Shown here: positions 1-8,480 of the stretch, piece after piece | How the letters are laid out: each line of letters starts with the position of its first letter | How positions within the stretch are numbered: the stretch's first letter is position 1 | Origin: Streptomyces sp. Tue6028 | GTDB lineage: Bacteria > Actinomycetota > Actinomycetes > Streptomycetales > Streptomycetaceae | NCBI RefSeq assembly: GCF_002300165.1 | Contig: NZ_MLCE01000023.1 | Span: 186,001 to 250,000 of the forward strand | Reading direction: 5' to 3' | Length of the DNA: 64,000 nucleotides | Notes under the pieces: generated by a model | The model's input: only the letters and a program-made list of their open reading frames with translations | Databases searched by the model: none | Told to the model about the DNA's origin: nothing | Made by a program: the position numbers and the translations under genes

Positions 1-973
1 CGCCGAGGTTGCCCACGGAGGCGGCGGCGATGCCGGCGACGCCCATCACGCAGGCCGAGGGAACGGCGACGGTCAGCAGAGCGGAACGTTTCGCGGGGCT
101 GCGGCGACGGGAGCGGGAGCCCGAGCGCGACGCGGCACGGGGGGTCGGGACGACCTCCTCCATGTCGTCGAGCAGCGGGGCCTCGTAGTCGCCGTCGTCG
201 TCGGCCGGTGCGTCCACGTCGTCGGTGAAGGACTCGAACTCGTCGTCCGCATCGATGTGTTGGTCGTACGAGACGTGCTCGAAGGTGGCGGTCGCCTGCT
301 GCTCGAAGGGCACGGACGCATGCGTCTCGGGCTGCTCGTACGCCTCGGCGTGGCCGTGCGGCTGCTCGTACGTCTCCTGCTGGGCGAGCTGCTGCTCGTA
401 CGCGTCCTGCTGCGGATACTCGTACGCCTCGTACGGGTCGTGGCCGCCGGCGGTGTTCCACTGCGTGGCGTCGTACGCGCCCGTCTCCTGGGCCGGCGCG
501 CTCCACTGCTGGGAGTGGTCGACCGACGGGTCCGGCTGGAGCCAGGCACCGGCGTCCCACTGTCCCGACGCCTCCGGGCTCGGGTGCTGCGCGGGGATGT
601 CGGCCAGCTGCTGGTAGCCGGACGCCCATGCAGTCGTCTCGTAGCTGCCGGTGTCGTAGGCCGCCTGGTGCTGCGCCGCGTACGGGTCGTAGTTCAGCGT
701 CTGGTGGCTGCCGGTGCCCCACTGCGTGGCGTCGTAGGACCCCGTGCCCTGGCCCGACATGTCCCCGAAGAGGGGGTCGGCCTCGAAGGTCGCGGTCGCA
801 TAGGAACCGGTCGCGCCGGCACCCGCGTCATAACCATGGGCGGCGTAGGCGTCGTACGTGGTGAAGTCGCCGTACTGGGCATCCTGAGCGCCGTACGACG
901 CATGGAGCGCCGAGGCGGCATCGGAGGCCGGAGCCGGGGGAGTCACGGTCCCCGACGGGTGACGGTCGTTCAC
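1..973 (-). CDS. Partial exported Q/Y-rich protein (possible M23-family peptidase, N-terminal part)
   Basis: The gene runs off the left edge; about 324 codons from a GTG start are present. The first ~255 residues are a Gln/Tyr/Asp-rich low-complexity tail with recurring YDATQW, TGSY and YEQP-like units. It is followed by an acidic stretch, an Arg/Ser-rich basic patch (SGSRSRRR) and a hydrophobic segment at about residues 300-320 (VPSACVMGVAGIAAA) that looks like a signal anchor. The Q/Y-rich tail would then be cytoplasmic and the missing domain outside. Streptomyces peptidoglycan M23 peptidases at this syntenic position have this architecture as I remember it, but no catalytic motif is in the window, so the enzyme call is inference. 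A well-formed promoter lies 50-80 bp upstream. Confidence 0.6.
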   Translation of the reverse strand, partial: MNDRHPSGTVTPPAPASDAASALHASYGAQDAQYGDFTTYDAYAAHGYDAGAGATGSYATATFEADPLFGDMSGQGTGSYDATQWGTGSHQTLNYDPYAAQHQAAYDTGSYETTAWASGYQQLADIPAQHPSPEASGQWDAGAWLQPDPSVDHSQQWSAPAQETGAYDATQWNTAGGHDPYEAYEYPQQDAYEQQLAQQETYEQPHGHAEAYEQPETHASVPFEQQATATFEHVSYDQHIDADDEFESFTDDVDAPADDDGDYEAPLLDDMEEVVPTPRAASRSGSRSRRRSPAKRSALLTVAVPSACVMGVAGIAAASVGNLG

Positions 974-1021
974 CAACTTCTCTTTCGCCTCGACAACAGG
1001 GGCTGGCAGAGCAGTGCGGCG

Positions 1022-1051
1022 ACTGTACCCGGCGGTACGCGGGCGCGACAA
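1022..1051 (-). promoter_or_regulatory. Probable vegetative promoter of the leftmost gene
   Basis: On the minus strand a -35 TTGTCG (1046-1051) and a -10 TACAGT (1022-1027) are separated by 18 bp, a good HrdB-type match. The predicted transcript starts near 1014, about 40 nt before the GTG start at 973. Confidence 0.5.
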
Positions 1052-1061
1052 TCTTCGTCAG

Positions 1062-1081
1062 GTTTCCCGTTCTCGGGAAAC
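1062..1081. promoter_or_regulatory. Perfect 8-bp inverted repeat upstream of the -35 box
   Basis: GTTTCCCG-TTCT-CGGGAAAC is a perfect dyad 10 bp upstream of the predicted -35 box of the leftmost gene. Its position fits an activator or repressor site. The regulator is unknown. Confidence 0.35.
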
Positions 1082-1306
1082 GGGCATTCGGCCGTGTTTC
1101 GGGGGAGTGTGGGCACGACTTTGGCCTGGTGTTCGATGAATGTTCGAAGCGCCAGGGGTGTCGTGGGGCTGTCCGACGGGTGTCGTGGGGCCGTTCTCCG
1201 GGTGCCGGCGACCGTGAAGTGACGGCGACGAGCGCGTCAAACGGCCGTCGCGCGAACGCCGACGGCGGTCACGCGGCGCCCACCGCCGCGCGACCGCCGG
1301 CCGTCG

Positions 1307-2167
1307 TCACGCGACCGTCAGACCTCCCGCCCGGCTGGCCGTCCGGATGTCGGCCTCCTCCATGTCGAGCGCCTGCCGTATGCCGGTCGCCACGGCCGGG
1401 TGCACCGGCAGGGCGAGATGGCCGACGCCGCTCACGCGGACGTTGTGCGCGAGCAGGTCGGGGTGGTCGACGCAGGCCGACTCCAGCGGGTCCATCAGAT
1501 GGTCCAGATCGCTCCAGAAACTGACGAACTGGGTCCGGCAGCCCGGTGCGGGCATGGCCAGTTCCTCGATCACCTCGGAGCCGGGGCGCATCTGACGCAC
1601 GATCGGGTGCGCGTTCATCAGCGGGGCGACCCGGGTGCCCGAGTGCGGGGTGCCGAGCGTGACGAGGGTGCGGACGTGGGCGTCGCCGCCGAGGCACTGC
1701 GCGTAGTACCGCGCGATCAGGCCGCCGAGGCTGTGCCCGACGATGTCCACCCGCGGATGGCCCGTGCGCTCGCAGATCTCCTCGATGTGCCGGCCGAGCA
1801 GTTCCGCGGCGGTGCGGATGTCGCACGTCAGCGGCGAGTAGTTGAGGGACTCCACGTGCTGCCGGCCGTGCTGGGCGAGGTTGCGGCGCAGCAGGACGAA
1901 GACGGAGCGGTTGTCGATGAAGCCGTGCAGCAGGACGACCGGGGGCTTGGCCTCGGTGGGGAGCTGCGCCGTGTCGGGTGAGGGGAGCGCGGGAGTGGAG
2001 CGGCGCTCCTGGACGATGCCGGAGGGGTAGAGGAGGAGGTGACCGGCGAGGATCGCGATCTCCAGAGCCGTCGCTTTCAGGAGGGTCACTGAAAGCCCGG
2101 CCAGTCTGCTCGGAAGCAGAAGCTGACAGAGGGGGAGAAAGGGCGTCGCTGCCCTGGTGACCTTCAT
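1307..2167 (-). CDS. Lipase-like alpha/beta hydrolase
   Basis: The 286-residue protein has the alpha/beta-hydrolase signature: an oxyanion-loop VVLLHGF at about 77-83, the nucleophile elbow GHSLGG (Ser146), then TLGTPHSGT and a late VGHLAL carrying the likely catalytic His. The N-terminus (residues 8-46) is hydrophobic, so the enzyme is probably exported or membrane-bound. This is the pattern of triacylglycerol lipase/esterase EstA-type proteins; the substrate is not predictable. The ATG start is used. The gene stands alone, convergent with nothing and divergent from the CoA mutase gene. Confidence 0.85.
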   Translation of the reverse strand: MKVTRAATPFLPLCQLLLPSRLAGLSVTLLKATALEIAILAGHLLLYPSGIVQERRSTPALPSPDTAQLPTEAKPPVVLLHGFIDNRSVFVLLRRNLAQHGRQHVESLNYSPLTCDIRTAAELLGRHIEEICERTGHPRVDIVGHSLGGLIARYYAQCLGGDAHVRTLVTLGTPHSGTRVAPLMNAHPIVRQMRPGSEVIEELAMPAPGCRTQFVSFWSDLDHLMDPLESACVDHPDLLAHNVRVSGVGHLALPVHPAVATGIRQALDMEEADIRTASRAGGLTVA

Positions 2168-2808
2168 GGCCGACCTCCAGTCGGCACGCGGCAGGACCGC
2201 TCCGTCCCCCGTGTGCCCTCATGGAGAGCCGTGGTGGTGGCGGTGACCGACAGCGCGTGCGCGGTGCACCGTGCACCGTGACGCTACGTGGCGCCCTGCC
2301 GGGGGAAGTGATTGGACTCCTCGCCGTCGGTGCGACCCTGCGGCGGTGTCGTGGAGCCGTCCTCGTCGTCCCGTGGTTCTCGTACCGGCCTGGCTCCTTG
2401 CTGTCGGACCGTCCCCGGTGCCCTCATCGCCACGGTGTCCCGCTGACGCCGTGGTGGCGAGGCCACCTGTGCGGCTCTCCTGTGCGCAGGGCTCCGGCCG
2501 AGGCCTGTGTGCCGCACGTCCGTGCGGCGCTGGTGCCGCCGGATTCGGAGCGATGCGCGGCGAACTTGTCCCAGTGTGTGATTTCCCCCTCGGTCTCCAC
2601 CGCGAAACTGCCGGGTGCGGGATGCTGGCGATAACGTTCGTTCACTTACCCGGCCGTAGGCCCCGGGGCGCCCGGGCTGCGAGGCACATCCGGTGTGGTG
2701 AGCGGCAGATTCTGCGATATGTGTGAATAGTCAGTAGTCGGTGGCCATGTGTCGGCAGTCACAATCGGTGTCGGTGCAGGTTGATGTAGTCGGTTCATGG
2801 AGGCAGTG
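2168..2808. other. 640-bp divergent intergenic region without a clear gene
   Basis: It lies between the lipase and CoA-mutase starts. It contains a perfect dyad GGTGCAC-C-GTGCACC at 2263-2277, about 96 bp upstream of the lipase start. A slightly lower-GC stretch at 2560-2780 probably holds the mutase promoter. Short open frames on both strands lack Streptomyces codon bias and recognisable domains. Confidence 0.35.
2263..2277. promoter_or_regulatory. 15-bp perfect dyad upstream of lipase gene
   Basis: GGTGCAC-C-GTGCACC is symmetric over all 14 paired positions. It lies about 95 bp upstream of the lipase start codon; the role is inferred only from symmetry and position. Confidence 0.3.
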
Positions 2809-3225
2809 ATGGGTGTGGCAGCCGGTCCGATCCGCGTGGTCGTGGCAAAGCCGGGGCTCGACGGCCACGATCGCGGGGCCAAGGTGATCGCGCGGGCGCT
2901 GCGCGACGCCGGTATGGAGGTCATCTACACCGGGCTCCATCAGACCCCTGAGCAGATCGTCGACACCGCGATCCAGGAGGACGCCGACGCGATCGGCCTC
3001 TCCATCCTCTCCGGTGCCCACAACACGCTCTTCGCGGCCGTGATCGAGCTCCTGAGGCAGCGCGACGCGGAGGACATCAAGGTCTTCGGCGGCGGCATCA
3101 TCCCCGAGGCGGACATCGCCCCTCTCAAGGAGAAGGGCGTCGCGGAGATCTTCACCCCCGGCGCGACGACCGTGTCGATCGTGGACTGGGTGCGGGCCAA
3201 CGTGAGGCAGCCGGCGGAGGCGTGA
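2809..3225 (+). CDS. icmB: Isobutyryl-/methylmalonyl-CoA mutase small (B12-binding) subunit
   Basis: This 138-residue protein is a complete cobalamin-binding domain with the base-off/His-on motif DGHDRG (Asp18, His20, Gly23), the LSIL segment and a GGG turn. IcmB-type subunits pair with a separate large catalytic subunit (IcmA) to interconvert isobutyryl- and n-butyryl-CoA; no large subunit is encoded in this window. ATG 2809 is chosen because GGAGG sits 6 bp ahead; an in-frame ATG at 2797 has no ribosome site. A stand-alone methylmalonyl-CoA mutase small subunit is the main alternative. Confidence 0.9.
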   Translation: MGVAAGPIRVVVAKPGLDGHDRGAKVIARALRDAGMEVIYTGLHQTPEQIVDTAIQEDADAIGLSILSGAHNTLFAAVIELLRQRDAEDIKVFGGGIIPEADIAPLKEKGVAEIFTPGATTVSIVDWVRANVRQPAEA

Positions 3226-4155
3226 CGCTCTGCGGTCGTCCTCGGCCGGGATGCGGCTCGGGGTTGTCTGCGGCTGCCTGTGGTTGCTTGCGGCGCCGGG
3301 CGGTCGGGCGGTCTGTCGGGTGGCCGGCCGGGGTGTGACGCTCGGGGGTCGCCCTCGGGCGGATCGAGCCGGGCGTGGCGCGGTCTGGTCCAGCACGGCG
3401 AGACGGACCGTGGCGTTCGGCCGAGCCGCCGACCGACCACGGTGCAGGCTGTCCGGCTACGGCTTCCGGGACGAGCCCCGTGCGCGCGGCGCACGGGGCT
3501 CGTTGCTGTCCCGGGGGGCCGATGTCCAGGGGACCCGGGCGACCCGGGGGACCGGGGCTGCGATGTGCGCCACCGGGGCGATCGGTGGCGCCGGCTGTGG
3601 GCGCGTGGATGTGGGCGGGGGCCGGTACGCGTCCTCCATTTGGGTGCGGGCCGGGCCTGGCGTGCTTCGAGGGTGGGTCGGGGGCCGGTGGGCCGGGTGC
3701 CGTCCCCCGTGCGCCCGTTCGGGTGCTGCCATCGAGGTGGACTGGGCTGGGTGATCCCCCGGATGTGGGTCGGGCTGGGTGAGCCCGCCGATGTGGGTCG
3801 GGTGGGGCGAGGCCGCCGAGGTGGGCCGGGCTGGGTGAGCCCCCCGCCTTGGTCCGGCGGTCCCGGTGCCGTCCCCCGGTGCGGCCGTTCGGGCGATGCG
3901 CCGTGGTGGGCGTGCTGGGTGAGCCCCCGATGTGGGCTGGGCGGGGAGAGGCTCCCCGACAGGGGCCGGGCGGTCCCGGTGCCGTCTCCTGGTGCGCCCC
4001 GCCGTGGTCCGGCGGTCGCGGTGCGCCCGTCGGGCGATGCCCCGTGGTGGGCGTGCTGGGGCGAGGCTCCCCGACAGGGCCCCGGCGGCGAGACGCTGCC
4101 GAAGCGGGCCCGGTCGGTCGCGGCCCCTCACGGCGGGCCGGCGGGGCGGGGCACC
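3226..4155. repeat. 930-bp gene-free region with degenerate GC-rich repeats
   Basis: Apart from the hairpin, the stretch is built of diverged direct repeats. A 29-bp block around GATGC(G/C)CCGTGGTGGG recurs at 3891-3919 and 4032-4060 with one difference, GAGGCTCCCCGACAGGG recurs at about 3948 and 4063, and GGTCCCGGTGCCGTC recurs at about 3869 and 3973. Long open frames here read as Arg/Pro/Gly-rich strings with no domain and appear to be by-products of the composition. Confidence 0.55.
3471..3503 (+). terminator. Perfect 15-bp hairpin downstream of icmB
   Basis: ACGAGCCCCGTGCGC and its exact complement are separated by 3 nt. It lies 245 bp past the icmB stop with no gene between, so it is a likely terminator for that transcript. 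Confidence 0.65.
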
Positions 4156-5778
4156 TCACGGCTCCCCGAGCTCGGAGGCCATCGCCGCGCGCAACCGCAA
4201 CGTGGTGACGAGGCGCTGGAACGCCTCGGCCCAGTAGCTGCCGGCTCCCGGCGCCGCGTTCTCCGACTCGTCGGGCACGGAGGTGAGCCCTTCGAGCCGC
4301 CCCGCCTCCGCCGGGTCCAGACACCGCTCCGCGAGCCCCATCACCCCGCTGAAGCTCCACGGATAGCTTCCGGCGTCCCGCGCGATGTTGAGCGCGTCCA
4401 CCACCGCCCGCCCCAGGGGCCCCGCCCAGGGCACCGCGCACACCCCCAGCAGCTGGAACGCCTCCGACAGCCCGTGCGTCCCGATGAACCCCGCCACCCA
4501 CTCCGCGCGCTCCGTGGAGCCGAGCGTGGCGAGCAGCTTCGACCGCTCGGCCAGGGAGACCGCCCCGGGCCCCCCGGCCTCCGGCGCGGCCGGCGCGCCC
4601 AGCAGCGCCCTGGACCATCCGGGATCACGCTGGCGCACCGCCGCCCGGCACCAGGCGGCGTGCAGCTCGCCCTGCCAGTCGTCCGCGACGGGCAACGCCA
4701 CGATCTCCTCCGGCGTGCGCCCCCCGAGCCGCTTCTGCCAGACGCGCAGCGGGGCCGCCTCGACCAACTGGCCCAGCCACCAGGACCGTTCACCCCGACC
4801 GGTGGGCGGCTTGGGCACCACTCCGTCCCGCTCCATGCCGGCGTCGCACTCGTGCGGAGCCTCGACGACGATCGTGGGCGTGCCCCGCGTACGGTCCACG
4901 GCCACGCACGAACCGGCCCGTGCCGCCATCCGGGCCGCGAGCGCGGAATCGGGCAGCGCGGACAGGAGCTCCGCGGCCGTCGCCCGTACGTTGCGGCTGC
5001 GGTCCGTCAGCGCCCGCTCCAGGAAGGGCTCGTCGGCCGGGCACAGCCCGGACCGCAGCGAATCGAGGAACATCAGCCGGTCCTCCGCCCGCTCCGTCGC
5101 CCACGTCGTGGTCAGCAACTCCCTTGCGGCATCGGGATCATGGGCGCGTATCGCGGCGAGCAGCGCGACCCGCTCCGCGAACAGTCCCTCCTGCCACAAC
5201 CGCTCGACCCGCTCGGTCTCCTCCGGGCCCGGCAGCGCGGCACCACCGCCCGGTGCCGAGCGCAGCGCGAACCGCCACTCCGGGTTCAGCCGCGCCAGCC
5301 ACACCGCCCGCGGTCCCGCGAAGGCCAGGGCGGCCGGCCGCAGATCCGTGCGGCCGCGGGCCGCGTCCAGGAGCGCGGGCAACGCCTGAGGGGGTGCCGC
5401 GAAGCCGCGCGCGTTGGCCAGTTGGAGCCACTGGGGCAGCAGCTCCATCAGGTCCGGTGCCGTCCCCCTGCGGCCCCCACCTCCCGTGCCCGGCCGGTCC
5501 GCGAGCAGCATCGCCAGCCTGCGGGCCGCCGCGGGCGGCAGCGACGGCCGGGCATCCCGCGCCGCCGGCTCCGGGCGCGCCGCGGCCCGCGCGGGGCGGA
5601 CGCCGGCCCGCCGCCGCAGCGTCTCCACGGCGGCGGCGTCCAGCAATGTCACCGGTGCCTCCCGGCCGGGCCGCAGTCCCGGCGGCGTACGCCGCTCCGT
5701 GCCGAGCAGCGCCACGGTCACGAGCTCCTCCCAGGAGCCACCGGCGGGCGCGTCCGCCGGGGTCGAGGTCGTGTTCAT
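4156..5778 (-). CDS. DUF5691 family protein
   Basis: This 540-residue helical, Leu/Ala/Arg-rich protein matches my memory of DUF5691 (N-terminal WEELVTVALLGTERR, central NPEWRFAL). The middle contains HEAT/ARM-like segments such as ERALTDRSRNVRATAAELL. No catalytic motif was seen. It lies 61 bp behind the SWIM zinc-finger gene on the same strand with an AAGGACG ribosome site, so the two are co-transcribed. DUF5691 genes typically travel with SWIM, MoxR, DUF5682 and VWA genes, as here. Its function is unknown; a scaffold role would be inference. Confidence 0.8.
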   Translation of the reverse strand: MNTTSTPADAPAGGSWEELVTVALLGTERRTPPGLRPGREAPVTLLDAAAVETLRRRAGVRPARAAARPEPAARDARPSLPPAAARRLAMLLADRPGTGGGGRRGTAPDLMELLPQWLQLANARGFAAPPQALPALLDAARGRTDLRPAALAFAGPRAVWLARLNPEWRFALRSAPGGGAALPGPEETERVERLWQEGLFAERVALLAAIRAHDPDAARELLTTTWATERAEDRLMFLDSLRSGLCPADEPFLERALTDRSRNVRATAAELLSALPDSALAARMAARAGSCVAVDRTRGTPTIVVEAPHECDAGMERDGVVPKPPTGRGERSWWLGQLVEAAPLRVWQKRLGGRTPEEIVALPVADDWQGELHAAWCRAAVRQRDPGWSRALLGAPAAPEAGGPGAVSLAERSKLLATLGSTERAEWVAGFIGTHGLSEAFQLLGVCAVPWAGPLGRAVVDALNIARDAGSYPWSFSGVMGLAERCLDPAEAGRLEGLTSVPDESENAAPGAGSYWAEAFQRLVTTLRLRAAMASELGEP

Positions 5779-5839
5779 GAGCGTCCTTTCCGTACGGATG
5801 GGGTGTGGCCCGTGCGGGTGGTGCCGGCCGGCCGTGCCG

Positions 5840-7192
5840 TCAGCACAGGGGCACCGCGTCCCCGGCGCCCTCCGGCCAGGCCGTCAGCGGGGTGAAGCCG
5901 CGGTGGCCGCACTCGCCGAAGACCGTGACCGGCGCGCCGCCGGAGAGCGCGACCAGACGCCAGAGATCGGGACGGGAACGGGAGGCCGGAGTGAGAGGCA
6001 GGGCCAAGTCCCCATCGGTGTCCGCCAGTTGCCAGGTGTCGCCGTCGGGGGTGGGCACCACCCGGTCCAGGGTGACCGGGTACGAGTCCAGCCACGGGTC
6101 GGCCCGCAGCGCTTCGCCGTAGCGCTCGACGGCCTGAAGGGTGGTCGTGCCCGGCGGCCGTATCGTCGCGGGCGCCGGAGGCGTGAACTGCTCGCCGAGC
6201 GCGGCCCGCAGCTGACCGGCGCCCGGATAGGCGGACACCTCCGCCTCGAAGGCCAGCCCCACGGGCAGCGCCAGTTCGGGTGCGCGGCCGGCCGCCCCAT
6301 AAGAGAGGAGCAGGGCCGCACGCCCGGACTCCGCGCCGTACAGCCAGATCCTGCGCGTCGTGAGCCGGGCGTCCGACGTGTCGTACTGCGCGAGGACCAG
6401 CCAGCGGTCCCGCACCGGCCGACCGTCCGCCGAGCCGGACAGGCCGACCCGTGAACGGACCGTCGCGGCCAGGCCGTCCGGCAACAGCTCGCGCCGCAGC
6501 CAGCCCTGGTCGAGGAGGTGCAGCAGCGCGCACTCCTCCAGCAGGCGCACGGGCCAGCCGGGCCCGGACGACGGGATCGCCCCCAACTCCCGTACCCGCG
6601 CGGCCAGGCCGGGCGCCTGCGCGTCGACCATGCGGGCCGCCGTCTCCTCCCACATCCCGTATCCCGCCTGCTCGGCCGTGGCGAGGCCGCCGCGCAGCAG
6701 GTCGGCCAGCCGCTGCTCCAACTCGGCCGCACCGGCCGTGATCCGCTCGGCGCGCCGCTCCGCCCTGCGCCGCGCCGCTTCCGGATCACCCGCCGAGGAC
6801 GCTCCAGATGCCCCGCCCGCCGTCCTCTTCTCCGAGCGCGCTCTTCGTCCTTCTATCCACTGCTCGGCCCAGTCCGGTGCCTGCGCATGCGGCACCGTGC
6901 CGTCGCCGCCCGCCCAGAGCAGCAGCAGCCCCAGCGCGTGCTTGCACGGGAACTTCCGGCTCGGACAGCTGCACTTGTAGGCGGGCCCGGTGGAGTCCGC
7001 GATGTCGATGACCGTCTGATACGGCTTGCTGCCACTTCCCTTGCACAGTCCCCACACGGTCCCCTCGTCAGAACTGCCCGCCTCGGACCACGGCCCGGCC
7101 GCGCCGAGTTTGCTTCCCGCCTTGCGTGACGCGGCGTCAGGCGCCAGTGCCAGCACCTGATCCGCCGTCCAGCGCACCCCCTGCTGTGTCAT
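5840..7192 (-). CDS. SWIM zinc-finger protein
   Basis: This 450-residue protein has a canonical SWIM finger CxCx6CxH (Cys74, Cys76, Cys83, His85; KCSCPSRKFPCKHALG) after an ~70-residue N-terminal module. SWIM fingers bind nucleic acids or proteins. The ATG at 7192 is chosen because the translated family start MTQQGVRWT lies there and because the predicted promoter puts the transcript start at this codon (leaderless). An upstream in-frame extension would run through the promoter. It is the first gene of the leftward arm of the MoxR/VWA system, followed by DUF5691. Confidence 0.88.
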   Translation of the reverse strand: MTQQGVRWTADQVLALAPDAASRKAGSKLGAAGPWSEAGSSDEGTVWGLCKGSGSKPYQTVIDIADSTGPAYKCSCPSRKFPCKHALGLLLLWAGGDGTVPHAQAPDWAEQWIEGRRARSEKRTAGGASGASSAGDPEAARRRAERRAERITAGAAELEQRLADLLRGGLATAEQAGYGMWEETAARMVDAQAPGLAARVRELGAIPSSGPGWPVRLLEECALLHLLDQGWLRRELLPDGLAATVRSRVGLSGSADGRPVRDRWLVLAQYDTSDARLTTRRIWLYGAESGRAALLLSYGAAGRAPELALPVGLAFEAEVSAYPGAGQLRAALGEQFTPPAPATIRPPGTTTLQAVERYGEALRADPWLDSYPVTLDRVVPTPDGDTWQLADTDGDLALPLTPASRSRPDLWRLVALSGGAPVTVFGECGHRGFTPLTAWPEGAGDAVPLC

Positions 7193-7199
7193 GCCATCG

Positions 7200-7222
7200 A
7201 AGGTAGGTCCCGCCACTGACAA
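7200..7222 (-). promoter_or_regulatory. PafBC/RecA-NDp-type DNA-damage promoter of the SWIM gene
   Basis: On the minus strand TTGTCAGTG (7214-7222), an 8-bp spacer and TACCTT (7200-7205) give an exact match to the mycobacterial RecA-NDp/PafBC consensus TTGTCRGTG-N8-TAnnnT. The -10 box ends 7 nt before the ATG at 7192, so the mRNA should be leaderless. Confidence 0.75.
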
Positions 7223-7259
7223 TCGACCCTCGCGAAGCCGTTTGTGCAGGTCAGAGCGC

Positions 7260-7283
7260 ATTGTCAGTGCCGTGGTGCACGGT
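7260..7283 (+). promoter_or_regulatory. PafBC/RecA-NDp-type promoter of the MoxR operon
   Basis: TTGTCAGTG (7261-7269), an 8-bp spacer and CACGGT (7278-7283) match the TTGTCRGTG-N8-TAnnnT consensus except for the first base of the -10. The element faces away from its twin at 7200-7222; together they form a 10-bp inverted repeat (CACTGACAAT ... ATTGTCAGTG). The start codon is 42 bp downstream and is preceded by GGAGGGGG. Confidence 0.65.
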
Positions 7284-7325
7284 GGAACCAGATCCGAACC
7301 GGCCGAGCTGGAGGGGGACCGAGCC

Positions 7326-8480
7326 ATGTCCGTGTCCGTTGAACCGACGTCCGCCGAGGCGCCCGCGGAAGAGTTCGCGGGAGCCACTGTCGAGGGGGCG
7401 GCCGAGGCGCTGCGACCGCACGCCGAGCACGCCTTCGCGGCCGAACTCGACGCGCTGGCCGCGCAGGACGACCGCCCGCGCCCGGCCCGCTGGCGGCTGT
7501 CGCCGTGGGCCGTGGCGACCTATCTGCTGGGCGGCACCCTGCCGGACGGCACGGTGATCACACCGAAGTACGTGGGGCCGCGCCGTATCGTCGAGGTCGC
7601 CGTCACCACGCTCGCCACCGACCGCGCCCTGCTTCTGCTCGGCGTGCCGGGCACGGCCAAGACCTGGGTGTCCGAGCACCTGGCCGCAGCGGTCAGCGGC
7701 GACTCGACGCTGCTCGTCCAGGGCACGGCGGGCACGCCGGAGGAAGCGATCCGGTACGGCTGGAACTACGCGCAGCTGCTCGCGCACGGCCCGAGCCGCG
7801 ACGCTCTCGTGCCCAGCCCGGTCATGCGGGCCATGGCCGAGGGCATGACGGCCCGCGTGGAGGAGTTGACCCGTATCCCCGCCGACGTGCAGGACACGCT
7901 GATCACGATCCTGTCCGAGAAGACCCTGCCCATCCCGGAGCTGGGCCAGGAGGTGCAGGCGGTCCGCGGGTTCAACCTGATCGCCACGGCCAACGACCGC
8001 GACCGCGGGGTCAATGAACTGTCGAGCGCGCTGCGCCGCCGGTTCAACACGGTGGTGCTGCCGCTGCCGGAGAGCGCCGACGCGGAGGTCGACATCGTCT
8101 CGCGCCGTGTCGAGCAGATCGGCCGCTCCCTCGACCTGCCCGCCGTGCCCGACGGCATCGACGAGATCCGTCGCGTCGTCACCGTCTTCCGCGAGCTGCG
8201 CGACGGGGTCACGGCCGACGGGCGCACGAAGCTGAAGTCGCCCAGCGGCACGCTGTCCACCGCCGAGGCGATCTCCGTCGTGACCAACGGCCTCGCCCTG
8301 GCCGCCCACTTCGGGGACGGCGTCCTGCGGGCGGGCGACGTCGCGGCAGGCATCCTCGGCGCCGTCGTCCGGGACCCGGCGGCCGACCGAGTCATCTGGC
8401 AGGAGTATCTGGAGGCGGTCGTCCGTGAGAGGGACGGCTGGAAGGACTTCTACCGGGCCTGCCGCGAGGTGAGCGCATGA
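7326..8480 (+). CDS. MoxR-type AAA+ ATPase
   Basis: This 384-residue protein has a P-loop GVPGTAKT (106-113), a divergent Walker B segment (RVEELTRIPADVQ), a sensor-1 region NLIATANDRDRG and an arginine-rich SALRRRFN box. MoxR ATPases usually act as chaperone-like remodellers together with VWA-domain proteins; such a partner is encoded two genes downstream. ATG 7326 follows a strong GGAGGGGG site. The stop overlaps the next start by 4 bp, so translation is coupled to the DUF5682 gene. Confidence 0.93.
   Translation: MSVSVEPTSAEAPAEEFAGATVEGAAEALRPHAEHAFAAELDALAAQDDRPRPARWRLSPWAVATYLLGGTLPDGTVITPKYVGPRRIVEVAVTTLATDRALLLLGVPGTAKTWVSEHLAAAVSGDSTLLVQGTAGTPEEAIRYGWNYAQLLAHGPSRDALVPSPVMRAMAEGMTARVEELTRIPADVQDTLITILSEKTLPIPELGQEVQAVRGFNLIATANDRDRGVNELSSALRRRFNTVVLPLPESADAEVDIVSRRVEQIGRSLDLPAVPDGIDEIRRVVTVFRELRDGVTADGRTKLKSPSGTLSTAEAISVVTNGLALAAHFGDGVLRAGDVAAGILGAVVRDPAADRVIWQEYLEAVVRERDGWKDFYRACREVSA

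Larger units (their letters stand above)
974..1306. other. Intergenic region between the leftmost gene and the lipase gene
   Basis: It holds the promoter and dyad listed separately, a second small dyad (GTACC-CGGC-GGTAC, 1025-1038) overlapping the -10, and two direct copies of GGTGTCGTGGGG about 30 bp apart near 1157-1195. No coding signal was seen. I looked for a c-di-AMP (ydaO) riboswitch, expected near some cell-wall hydrolase genes, and did not find its conserved segments. Confidence 0.4.

Noticed and set aside
974..1306. c-di-AMP (ydaO) riboswitch before the possible M23 peptidase
   Set aside because: The conserved segments of that riboswitch were not found; the promoter lies only ~40 nt from the start, leaving no room.
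2424..2645. Short minus-strand frame with a slightly protein-like segment in the lipase-icmB gap
   Set aside because: Only ~70 codons, no family recognised and no ribosome site; could be a relic but cannot be supported.
3280..5895. Very long plus-strand open frame opposite the DUF5691 gene
   Set aside because: It is the complement of real codons with high GC at third positions; its translation is Arg/Gly/Pro-rich without domains.
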